Notes under the pieces: model-generated
Told to the model about the DNA's origin: nothing
What the model saw: the letters and a program-made list of their open reading frames with translations, nothing else
The model's database searches: none
Position numbers and translations under genes: made by a program
Shown here: positions 25,401 to 38,400 of the stretch, piece by piece
Layout of the letters: every line of letters starts with the position of its first letter
Position numbering within the stretch: position 1 is the first letter of the stretch
Origin: Anadara kagoshimensis
Lineage: Eukaryota; Mollusca; Bivalvia; Arcoida; Arcidae
Length of the DNA stretch: 64,000 bases
Direction: 5' to 3'
NCBI GenBank assembly: GCA_021292105.1
Contig: CM037870.1
Span: 16,587,234 to 16,651,233 of the forward strand

Positions 25401-28400
25401 CTGGAGACGGTAAACCAATGTTGATTGTGGTTTTGATCTAATTTCTGCACACTTTCTGTCTTTTGTATGCAGGGATACAGTCGACAATATCTACATGTAT
25501 CGCAACTTTTAAAATACTGCATTTGTCTTTTTTAAGACTTATGAGTTTATTGTTTAGAATTGCATCTCCAACTCCGAGCTTGTCACTCTAAAATGTTTGA
25601 AATCTCCACTCTATTCAGAATAGAATCTCTGCACATTTTGTATGCAGGAGTAGAGTCACCAATATTTAAATGTATCGCATTTTATTGTTTAGAATAGCAT
25701 ATCCACCACCGGGCTTGTCACTTAAAAATGTTTGAAATCTCCACACTTTAGTTACAAATTTTCCAACATCTTCGTCACTACATCATACATGTAACTGAAC
25801 TAAAATTCTGAGGCATTCCTGAAAATCGATAATTTATTTTATTTTTATTTTTTATTTATTTATTTTTTTAGGGGGGTGTTAGGATATGGAGTGTTATCCA
25901 GTACTTACCAACCAAACCACTGCCATGTGTATTTCCAATATCATATCTACAAGGAATATAACACAAAAAATCAAAAAACACTACAAATATTTCACAGTTT
26001 GGGTAATTCAATTTGTATCTGAAAAGGGTACTGGAATTGTTTGATGATCAGAATCATACATTTCTAGTAGCTTATAACATAGAAACAAACAGCTATAGCT
26101 TATTTGACGTCTCATAGTTCCATGTTCATTTCACACAATTTTGTAATACACGTGGTGGGTGTAGCTAGCTAAACAGAGGTGCTTACCCTTCCGGAGCAAT
26201 CAACCTCACTCCCCTGGTGGAAATTCACGTGTCTAACCTAACTTGTCAGTTCCAAAGTTTTTACTTTGCTTCTGGATTGAGATTCGGACATGGAATAGTA
26301 TGTTTGTTTTTGATTACCATCTCCGGTTTGATTGGAGATGTTCATTTAGTTTGCCATTATTGGAAATCTAATTTGTGCATGCAGTGACAACTGGACGCAC
26401 TTACTCACCGGGTTGACAATTTCAGCGTGTACCTATTTTATAGATTTTATTGCATTCTATAGAAAGGACGCATAGATGGCCTTTGTCAGATTAGTTGAAC
26501 AGACCAAATTGAACTGATAAAAACAGCTTTCTGGAATCTAATTGTAAACCGCCACGACGCTCTTGTTAGGACATTTTTGAGCAGTTTTGTTAGTTGCCGA
26601 AAAATAAAATAGATATTGAGCAGTTTTGTTACCGAAAAAATATAAATATGTATACATGTTAAAGGCTTTTCAAAATATGTGTAAACTGATCCTGGCAAGA
26701 CAGAAACGATTCAAAATGGGGTTCGCCGCCGTACCACGTGATCAATACCTCTTAAGGTTTGTGCGGAACATTTTGGAAAACGTCAACGTCACAAATTCCC
26801 AGAATAACGTCGTTTTTTACGGGAAAACGTCATATTGTGCGAATCGATGTCCATTAGAAACAAGTGTTTCACAGACACGTTAGCAGGTATCATGTGGTAC
26901 AGCGGCGAACCCCATTACATAGTACGCTAACACAAGTTGTACAGAACCGTGTGAAATGTACAACCAGATGGGGAAAATAAAGTGTGAATGTTGATTTCAT
27001 ACCCTGAAACAAATATTGGAGTACTAGTAATTTTTGTTCGAGAAAACTAAAAATACTTTTAGTGTTTATAGCTTAACTGAACACATGTTTTATTTATCAC
27101 ACACACACACACACACACACCAAAATTACATCATAAAAAATTCACACGTGTGTACACCTCTCCTTTTTATAAACTGCAACGGAGAAAGAAGACAAGCTTA
27201 AAAACACTCAAGAAATCAATTTATATTTAAGGGTGTTACAAATAAAAACAATTGAAATCAACAACCGGATGAAGTCAATGAATTGTGAATGTTGATTTCA
27301 TAATGTTTAAACAAATAACAGAATAGTTTTAGAGAAATTTAAAAATGAATTAAGTGTTTTAAAGAAAAACTGAACACGTTTGTATTAATAATCAAGTGCA
27401 GAATAGCCTCCATGAAAAAAATAAATAAAACGATTTAAACAAATGAAAAAAAAAAAAAAAAGAAAAGGAAAAGATAGAAAAATGTCCATAAGTAGTAGCA
27501 CTTTAAAACTGGCATATTGAAATAAGTGAAATGTACAAGTCCAAGAAGTCAATGAAGAGTAAAAAATATAAAATAATAGAATAACCATGGTTTAGAAACT
27601 CGAACCTCTCTCTATTCCTATTAACCATTCTTGCCCCTATTGATAGCGTAAAATCCAAACTTACCCCGTGAACAGTCCCCTGTGATCATGCGATATATAA
27701 CCCACACGTGCTTCACACCAGTGGGAAAAACTATCCAGACTTTTCCGGGCATCGACGACATACCCGGATATGATGTTATTTTCTGTCCACGGCGAATTCT
27801 CAGGACTCTGTCCAAAAATTATAAGCATTTAGGTTTATTTTTTTTAGAACGAAAGTTTTTTATTAGTGTTTTCTGCCTCAAACACGAATCTTTCACTTAT
27901 ATCGAGCCGGTTAGTTCAGAAATGGCGGGAAACGGAGTGCCCGGAGAAAACCACAGACCTTCGGCGAGCGAACTAGGACCTGCCCCGAGTAGGATTCGAA
28001 CCTACGCCGTGAGAGGCGCTGTAATATGTAAGCACGTGCTTTAGACCACTCGGGCACCCAGGCCCTTTATATGAAAAAAATAATGATTTTTTTTACATTT
28101 TCAAGAATATTTTATATCCAGAAATAAATAGCAATTAAAACAAACGAATTCTAAGAGTCTGAACAACTTTTGAGGTCTTTAAGACAATTATTTTCAGTAA
28201 TTTTCAATATCCGCTTTCTTTTCCTAATACAACCTCGAGCTCAACTTCATGACACTTTTTTTTTTTAAAAATGTCTTATAATAGAGTAAATATTATTAAT
28301 GTATGGTGACTTATTTCTGACATCCAGATAATTTCGGTCGACATAAAATTATCTCGGCATGTTCACACAATATCACGACAAGTCGAGATTATATGTTGAA

Positions 28401-30104
28401 AAGTTGTGATAGCAAAATAAAAAGTAAAAATAAATAAAACGACATGTCGAGATACTTATGTCGATTATTAGTGATGGTAATATATATATTTTCATATTAT
28501 TTTTTGAAAATTGCGATAATGACCAAGTTAAAAACTTGGATGCGAAACATCAACGATTTAAATTTCATGAGTGTGTCATCAAATTAAAATATCATTTTTA
28601 GAGATTTTTGGTAGATAACAATTTTCTTGACTTCTAATATAAGTAAAATCTTACCGTCATTATAATCAGGGAGGAAAGGAATACTCGGACGACCCCTACA
28701 CCAAAATCTGTGTATCTGTACCGAGCATCTACCTGAAATAACAAATAAAACTACAGTACAGGCCTGTCGAAAGTTTAACATGGAGCTGACGAAAAGGAGC
28801 CGAGACTCAGCTGGCGAGGAGCCGAGCTGTAGACAGTTAGTGGCCGAAAAGCTGTTCACTCTCGGCTCCTCGGCAACTAGAACTGTCCACAGCTCGGCTA
28901 CTCATTCGGCCTCTCGGCATTTGAGTTGTCCACAGCTCGGCAGCTCATTCGGTAATGGCCATGACTTTAAGTTCAAATTAAAAAAAATACATAAAGAAAT
29001 TAATTAATTAATTGAAAGGGTAAATAATTAAATTTTAATGAATCAATTAATTAAGTTAGTAATTAAATGGACGACTGAGTACCTACATGTATTTATAGCA
29101 AATATCTACGGTGGCTGAATGAGGCCATGTAGTAAAAAAAAAATCTACATGCGCATTCCACATGCAAACGTATACGTTTTACGTCTGCACGTAAAAGTTC
29201 CACGTGCGTACGTAATAGTTCTACGTGCGCACGTGGAATTTTTTTTTTTTTTTGCATAGCCTCATTCAGCCATCGTAGATATCCGTAGTGTTTATGAAAA
29301 TAGAATGTATTCAAAAACGTATTTTTTATAATTTTTTTTTACTTTGGACAGCATAAAGTGCCCTTAGAACAACCTAATTGTCGTATCGCCGGCCATGCCT
29401 TGTATGTTCCGACACTGACCGCCATCACGATATCAAACCAGCGTCACGGCAACTAATGACGTACTAGCTATAGTGTCAGTGATGTCGAAAATTTAACTCT
29501 GAGCTAACGAAAAGGCGTCGAATTTTGGCAGAAGAGTGGCAGAGAAATGGACATCTAGGCATAACCAGTTATCAATCATTCCTTATAAGGATAAAAAGGT
29601 GGAGTTATTAGGCATGGTTTTTTTTTAAATTGAAGTGAAATTAAAAATTTTATGGAGTGAACAGACTTTTTGAAATGAGTTTTTGAGTCGAGTCTGACAT
29701 TGTATATTAGGTCACTTAATAAAATGATGCCACCAGAAAAAATAGAAATTTTTGTAAATGTTGCTGCAAATTTTGGAAAACGTCGGCCGGCCGGGGGATT
29801 AGTAATAATGAATATGGTTTTTAATTTTTTCTTACACCGTTAATGAGATGCGAGTAGTACAATGTTATCATTTGAATTGCGTCAGCTTTCTTTTCTTCCT
29901 CCGTCGGTCTATCTGAAAATTCTTTAAATCTGGAATGATAGAAAGAAAAAGATCTAAATCCCCTTGCTTGAGGTTTGGTACAAAAAATAATAGAAACAAA
30001 ATTCTTAATTCGTCCATATGGTATGATGATGATGATGATGGTGGTGAAGGTTATGATGATGATAATGATGATGATGATGATGATGATAGTGGTGGTGGTG
30101 GCAG

Positions 30105-30159
<55 letters not shown>

Positions 30160-30185
30160 AGTGTGGAAGGTGATGGTAGTGTTGA

Positions 30186-30219
<34 letters not shown>

Positions 30220-30271
30220 GGTGGTAATGATGATGAAGATGATTCACGATAGTGTTTTCTTGTTTGTTCAC

Positions 30272-30322
<51 letters not shown>

Positions 30323-33300
30323 CTTACTCTTTATAACAAGCATAGTCTATGACTGCCAGATATTCCACGTATTTAATCGCAGCTTGTCTTTTAAATCTTT
30401 TCTTCTGGTATGTTTCCTTAGCCTTTTCTGCAATGGAATAAAGCATACAATAGAAATTAAAACCAAACGAGAGAGAGAGAGAGAGAGAGAGAGGGGTTCT
30501 CACCCACCCCGCGTTGATCACCACTGATTTCTGCTGGTCCATCTTATACATTTGCGGGAGTAGACGGGGTCTTGATCAGTGTAATTAGAAAAGCTAGCAA
30601 TCATCGATTTACTTTTAGGTCAGTTCAAACGTGGTTTCTTTAATCATATCAATGACTGGTTAAATTCTCAAGTAAAATCCATACATTACATATTGCTAAA
30701 AAGATATTTACAGATGAAAACAGGTCATTGGCAATAGGGCGTAGTGAAATTATAGTGTTTTACACAAAAAATCAAGATTCTTTCACTTACATTTAAGATG
30801 GTGGGAGAAAACCGGAGTGCCCAAAACCATACAAACAAACTGGCAATAGACAAAACAACCAAGAACATGTCAAATGTAATCAATAAAAAAAAAGGAAAAC
30901 ACAAGAATGAAGAAACGAACCCCATGTATTGCTTATACAAACTTAAATGCTTAATATTTACATTTTGTCTGTTTTCTGTCACACAAGGTTTCAGAGCATA
31001 TTGCGTTCATATCGGCTATGAATTGCAAGATCTACCTTGGTGACGTCACGTGAATTCCATTCGCAACAATCGGCGTATGTGACGTCACGGGAATTCCATT
31101 CACAACAATCGGCGTATGAATACACAATATGAAATACACAAAACCGGAACTTATTGATTGTTTGCGTAATTGTGATTATTTATTACCGAAATAATTGTAT
31201 TTAATAAAAAAAATTGAACAATTTAGTAGAAATTTTGTATGCAATTTGTTGTTTTTTCCACGCACTATTTTGTCCTAGAATTTCTGGCGCCAAACTGCAC
31301 AGCTGATCAGTTGGATCTGCTGTTCCATCAGCTGTTCCGTTAATCGAAAATCTTTGTTGACAAAGCGCGGAATTAAAATTTTCTAAAATGATTTTGAACC
31401 AAGAAAAAGAAAAGAAAATAGTTTTAAACGTAAATATAACAATTGAACTGTTTAGAAATGCGGTTCATAGTCGATATGAACGCAATTGCTATGCAAGGCA
31501 AACTAATCATAACGCGCTAACGCGCGTTATTCAGTTTGCTTGCATATCAATTGCGTTCATATCGACTATGAACCGCATTTCTAAACAGTTCAATTGTTAA
31601 ATGTTTGAAAAGTACTGGGCAAATTATAATCATGATGCATTATATGTATCCAAGATCCTTAACCCATCACTACGGTATCTTAGATGGTAGAGTGCTCGCT
31701 CTGTATATGAAAAATCGTGATCAAAATTTGAAAATACATTGTAGGTAGAAACTGTTCTTTCACCAAGCACTCGGCATTCATGGGGTTCTTCAGAATATAG
31801 ACTTTAAAACCGATGTCCTTTGTCGCGGCAGGCGTGGAACGTTAAAGAACCCTCTCTGCATATTACCCCGTGCGCAGTACAAAGGTCAAAATTTCTAGCT
31901 GGTGACGTCTCTATATAAATGAAATAGTCTTCTCTGGGACGTAAAACCCCATTCAATCAATCCTCTCGATAAAAAAAACATTTTCTTTAAATTAAGAAGT
32001 ATCTAAACATGCATATCTTAAACCGTACAACAGTTTGCTCAAATAATTAACTTTTACATTACCTTTCTTTGTGAAATCATCAAAAGGATTTTCATTGGCT
32101 GATCTTTTCTGAAAAAAAACAGCAAGTGGATGCTTATATATTTCACATAATATGAATCCGAACAATCATTGCCAAGGGAACTAAAGTCATATCCTTACGT
32201 TTTAAGGTAAGTATATGACAGATACATGTCGGCAGAAAAATGTTAATTTGCCTTTTTTCAGATTTTTCGCATAAGACTACATGTAAATATGGCCTTGGAT
32301 AACATGTAAAAAAAAACGAGGTCTTTAAATGGACAAATAAGGACAAATAATTCACAGAAGTTGTCTCCCTTTGCAATATTTTTTTTTACAACTTTCGTTG
32401 ATCACTTGTGCATTTTAAATATTTCGCTAGTGTGTAAAAGAGAAAAGCTTCCCTTATCTCAAACTTATGGACAAATAAAAAATACATAAACATTGATTTC
32501 ATATTGACAAAATAAACCAAAAGGGGGAAGTATGTAAATATATCTCGGTTGGCAGAGCGTCGGATTTCAGATCTAAAGGCCGTGGGTTCGAAACTCGACG
32601 GATTTTGTTGTGCCATTAAGTAAGTTACTTCATTTCACATTGCTGCTGACTTACCCGATGTCAGGATAATGGACAGGTGGAGCTGCAATCTCTGTAACTG
32701 CTGTGTAAGTGAGCTAGCACCTAAACGTCGCCCTGAGCGTTAGTACAAAGCAGATATGTACATAGCCATATTGCTGCTAATTTACACGGTGCCAGAATAA
32801 TGGACTGGTGGTGCTGCAATCTCTGTAACTGCTGTGTAAGTGAGCTACCACCTAAACATCGCCCTGAGTGCTATTACAAAGCAGACCTACGAATAATACA
32901 CACTGTCAGCCACAAATTCTCTCTCTCTCTCTATTTACTAAAATTACTAATGTGGAGCGGAAGCAGTTATGACTTCAACTAAGCAACTATACCTTTCTGA
33001 AGACAAGTACCGGGATAGCAGTACTATTCTCCATATCGTCCAACGACAAGGATATAAGCGGCAATGGGTTTTCCACTACGTTCACTGAAAATATCATTGT
33101 GCTGTGTCTTGATTTTTAAATATTAAAACATTTATATAATAACATGCAAACAAGTCAAAAGTTTGAAAGCTCGGCTACCGATTGGTCCAGATATAAATAA
33201 ATAGCTAGGGTTGAGTAATGTAGTTTAACGTCCCAGTCAAGAATATTTCACTTATACCGAGACGTCGCCAGCTATAGGCGAAGGTGCAGAAATTTTGCCT

Positions 33301-35417
33301 GTGCGTTGTGCTGATGGCATTAAACAGCAGGGGTTCTTTATCGCGACAAGCTCATCGTGACATGGGGCCTCGTTTATTTTAAGTTCCCATCCGAAAGAAT
33401 CGTGACTTTCATTTCGTAATGCCGAGTTCTTGGCGAAAGAACAGTCACTAATCACTTTCAAGTCTTGGGTCAGATCCGCTCGGGGTTCGATTCACGACCT
33501 CCCACTTACGGAGCAATTACTCTACCAACTGAGCTACCGCAGTGGTAAATTAATAGCTGATGGTCGAAAGATAGAGAGTACATGTAGCTTTTAGAAAAAC
33601 TGCCAAGATACAGCTAACGAGGGCTCGATTTGAACGGTCGATTTGACACTCACTCGGTAGCTAAGTGTTTAAATTTTCGGCAGGCCTGTACTGCACAACG
33701 TTAAGGAAGCAAGCTGCTTACAAATAATATGTTGACCCAGGATTATTGCAAACACAGATTTATTAATGTCCTCAAAAAGTTTTTTGGCCATCTTCACAAT
33801 AACTGCTGATAAGTATCATGTCTTTGAAGCCAAGTCACTCATTTGAAGTCCCATACATGTAGTTTCCATGTTCCTTTGATTCTAAATTCCGATTTTACAC
33901 GTGGCGGATGTTGCTAGCTAAACTGGAGGTGCTCACCCAACCGGAGCACCCGACCTCACTTCTCTTGTGGAAGTTTACGTGTTTAACCCTATTTGTCAGT
34001 TTCTAAGTTTTTAACTTATTTTTGGATTGTGATTTGGACATGTTTTTGAAAACTACTAAAATTATAATTGAATATTTCAATTAATATGTTGTACAGCTGT
34101 TCTCGAGACAATTTTTGTCATATTATATATTTTTTAATCTTATCGTAAAATATTCATGTTTGACAAATTATAATTTTTTAAATATTTCATTAAGAATTTA
34201 TATAATATATAACATTCATATTATAAATTTATGCTTGTTCCTGGATCCAGTGTATTTGTTTTTTTCTTTATTATTGTTGTTGTTATTTGTTTGTCTGTTT
34301 GTTTAGTGATTACCAAAATTTCTAAATTAATGCTTATTTCAAAATGTTTTACTTTCTCTTATATCAAGGCTGTCAGGTCTTGGATGGTGTAAGAAACCGG
34401 AGTACCCAGAGGAAACCCCCGACCATCGACAGTCGATACCCAGAGGAAACCCCCGACCATCGACAGTCGATACCCAGAGGAAACCCCGACCTTCGGCAGT
34501 CGATACCCAGAGGAAACCCCCGACCATCGACAGTCGATACCCAGAGGAAACCCCCGACCATCGACAGTCGATACCCAGAGGAAACCCCCGACCATCGACA
34601 GTCGATACCCAGAGGAAACCCCCGACCATCGACAGTCGATACCCAGAGGAAACCCCGACCTTCGGCAGTCGATACCCAGAGGAAACCCCCGACCATCGAC
34701 AGTAGATACCCAGAGGAAACCCCCCACCTTCGGCAGTCGATACCCAGAGGAAACCCCCGACCTTCGGCAGTCGATACCCAGAGGAAACCCCCGACCTTCG
34801 GCAGTCGATACCCAGAGGAAACCCCCGACCATCGACAGTCGAACTGACCAACTTTGCCACTAGAATCAGTCCCGATTGGGATTCGAATTTGGGTTGCGAA
34901 TAGCGATTGATCCGAAAGTCCCCTCTTTAGATCATTCATCCACCGAGACCCCTTTCAAAGTTAAAGGGAAAAATCTTAACGAAACATTTTACATTTTTCA
35001 AAAAGTTAACAAGGTAAAAAAAACTAGGTTCCCAGTTTTAAATTGCCTGTTTGTTATAAGGGCTTTAAATAATTACCTGGCACAGGGACTGTGTCGTTTT
35101 TAAAATTTACACCAACAAGATCCTCTAATATGACTCTGTGTTTACGCGACACTAATGGTGCCTGGGTTGTGGTGATATCCCACCTATTGTTGCTATGGTG
35201 ACCAGCATGACGTTTTGTTCGAGCATTGATGGGTTCTATGGAGTACAATTTTCCTTTATGGAAAAACATGGCATGCTGGAACAATAAATAAACAAACAAA
35301 CAAATATAAATAAATGAATAAATAAATAAATAAATAGATAAATAAATAAAAATGAGAGAATTGAATAAATACATAAATTAGTTTATTAATAAATAAAAAT
35401 GAATGAATTAGTTAGTT

Positions 35418-35472
<55 letters not shown>

Positions 35473-38400
35473 CAATTAACAAATAAATTAAAAATGAAAA
35501 AATTAAATGAAAAAAATCCCAGTCCCACTTGTAAAAGTAATTTATTAATTTTTTTCTATTTCTAAAGTAAATGCAGCATTTGTAACGCCGAATTGTCATT
35601 CAACACACACGCTGACGGATTTATTTTTAAGTCTGTTTACATCCGTTTTGTATTTTACTGACATACTTCCTGTTAAATCGAAAGTAGTAAGGTGGAAAGT
35701 CCACAGGGCATAAATAAAAGGTTACGGACACGATGGCAGGTAACGATTTGGTTGCAACGTCAGTTGAAAATTCAGGAACTTATGGCAGTGAAAAACAATG
35801 TGGTCCTTGTAGCTTTAGTGAAAAAACAGAAACTGCATCTTCTTGGTGTAAACGTTGTTCGGAAGCTATGTGCGAAAGTTGCACAGCCAACCATAAAGGA
35901 TTCAGACATGAAATTGTTCCTATCGAGAAAATTGCGTCACTTGACTCGCTAGTAGACGAGCCATGTATGAAACACACAGGAAAAATTCTCGAGGTATACT
36001 GTGTGGACCATAAGGAGATGTGCTGCGTTATCTGCTTGGCAACCGCGCATAGAAAATGTGGACATATTTCTACTTTTGAAGAAATGGTGTCTGGATCAAA
36101 CGACAGCGAATCTGTGGAACAGTTTGCGGACTCTTTAAATGAAATCAAGAAAAAGACCGATGGTCTAAGAATCAAAACAGATGAAACTTTGACCCAACTG
36201 AATACCAGACACAAAGAAATATATATAGAGGTGGCAATTACTGTCCAAAAAGCGAAGAAAAAACTTGACAATCTTCAGTCTAATTTCCAGACAGAATTCC
36301 AACAAATGCATGAAAAGGAGAGTGGAAAACTTTCAAAGAAAAAGGAAAAAATCGAAGAATTCCTAAAGAATGTACAGAAAGGTCAGAAACTACTGAAAGA
36401 GGTACGAGAGCATAGAACACCAAAACAAGTCTTCATAACCAAAGAAAGACTGAAGGTGCAACTAAAACAACAAGTGGAAGGTTTGGAAGTAGATCTCAAG
36501 GGTATGCATTGTATGGGGTATAATCTAAACACAGACTGCATCGTGACATCTATCCTTAATACCCTTACTTCAGTTGCTGAAGTCGAAGTCGAACCAACAC
36601 TAGAAATATCTGCAGGTCTGAGCGAGGTGGTAGATCAGTTGACCACGGGTGAAAAACACAAACCAATAGATGTTATGGAAATAGAAGTGAAGAAAGCCAA
36701 CTGTATTAACCCAGGCGGTGAAATAATTGGTGGAACTTTTTTACCAGACGGAAGACTCGTTTTATGCAGTTACTCCAATAAAGCAATGAAAGTTTATGAT
36801 AACTTGGGAAAATATTTATTTCAAATGTTGTGTGGAAACAGCCCCCGTGATGTATGCCTGATGCCACCGTCTGAAACAAATATTCTGGTATCATTATATG
36901 GCCAAAATATACTTAGAAAATATGAGATTCGGCAGAATGCAATAAAAGAAATTGGCACGATACCATGTAAACCTGGTTCTTGGGGATTAGCAGCAACCAA
37001 AGAGAACATTATAGTTGGATATAGCGTTGAAGTAGATGTTATGTCGATGAATGGCCAAGTTATAAGAAGCTTCTCACGAAGCGGTGACAGTCTGTTGTCT
37101 CGCGTTTCAGTATCTTTGTCTGGTAATGTTTATTATACTGACAATAATAACATTGTCTGTGCAACTTTAGACGGTGCAGAAGTGAGAAGATTTAAACATC
37201 CAAATCACAATCGTTTGTCGGGAATTGCTGTTGACAAATTTGATAACGTTTATGCCTGTAGTTATTATGGTAACAACGTCGTGGTGTTTTCACCCGATGG
37301 TAAAACCTGCAAGATCTTGGAAACAAACATTGGTAGAATTTACAAACTATGTCTTGATTCCACGGAAACAAAACTAGTTCTTACAACTTCAAGTGAAGGC
37401 GTTCAATGCTATACCCTAAAAAACCAAGTCTAGGTTGGGAAACTGGAGTCCCGGCTGGCTGATAAACTATCTGTAACGAATTTCTGTTAAAATGTCATGA
37501 TAAAACAAAAGATGGGTTTGAATTATAGGCATTTAAAATTGACCTGTCCGCTTGACTTTATATTTATTTTGGATGAATGCAGTTACGTATAGGAAACACA
37601 ATTTGTAGTATTCGTCTACATCATGAAAACGTACATTGATATTGTTTTACGGTAATCGCGAATTTTAACACTCCACTGTATTGGATGGATCCTCCTATGT
37701 GAATATTCCTGATGAAAGGTCAAGAGGGCAGCTCAATGTTGCCCGCCTATATCTGACTCTTGTTTCCAAATCATTCCTTCACTTCAATTTGGCAAATTTC
37801 ATAATTTTGTTATCTCCCATATCCGCGGCTTTAAGTAGTTATTTTGAAGATAACTTCAAGGTTTTGTTATTTGTTTTCAGTTTTGTCAAAAATGTTAATT
37901 TTTAGTTCAAAAATAGATTGCCAAAATTTAAGAAATGATTGTGAAACTGGAACCTGGTTACAAAAAATGACCCTAATTCTTTTATACCTGTGCTTATGAA
38001 TACAATGTTTGATTATTACTATAACATGTATATACCGATAATTAACAAAACTATGTATGCAGATTGAATATGACTGATTGGTTCATGTGCAGACAACGTT
38101 CGGCTAATGTGCAGACCTTGGTGTCAGAAGTGGGATCCGAAACCGCGCCCACATTAGTGGATCAGAACTGTGAATAGATTAAATTGTTACATGATTGGGT
38201 CAATGTGCAGACCTTGGTGTCAGAAGTGGGATCCGAAACCGCGCCCACATTAGTGAATCAGAACTGTGAATAGACTGAATTACTACATGATTGGGTCGAT
38301 GTGCAGACCGTAGTGTCAGAAGTGGGATCTAAAACCGCGCCCACATTAGTGGATCAGAACTGTGAATAGATTAAATTGTTACATGATTGGGTCAATGTGC

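Noticed and set aside
29935-30352. Asp-rich, Met-rich and His-rich open frames
   Set aside because: Products of the (GAT)n and (CT)n microsatellites inside an MP2 intron.
32545-32600. tRNA gene (TCGGTTGGCAGAGCG ... GGTTCGAAACTC)
   Set aside because: It is followed by the SINE C body and its arms do not fold into a good cloverleaf by eye.
34402-34845. Possible CRISPR-like array
   Set aside because: Units are directly adjacent with no unique spacers, and the genome is eukaryotic.
34339-34939. Open frames of 157-188 residues in the 34-bp minisatellite
   Set aside because: The frames follow from a stop-free repeat unit derived from a SINE; no start context or similarity.
35780-36271. 163-residue frame antisense to BB1
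   Set aside because: Shadow of the conserved BB1 coding strand; the same shadow appears opposite BB2.
37681-37905. 74-residue frame 3' of BB1, also present 3' of BB2 (46951-47175)
   Set aside because: Conserved only because the flank is duplicated; the start of the frame lies in a MITE-like element and no domain is visible.
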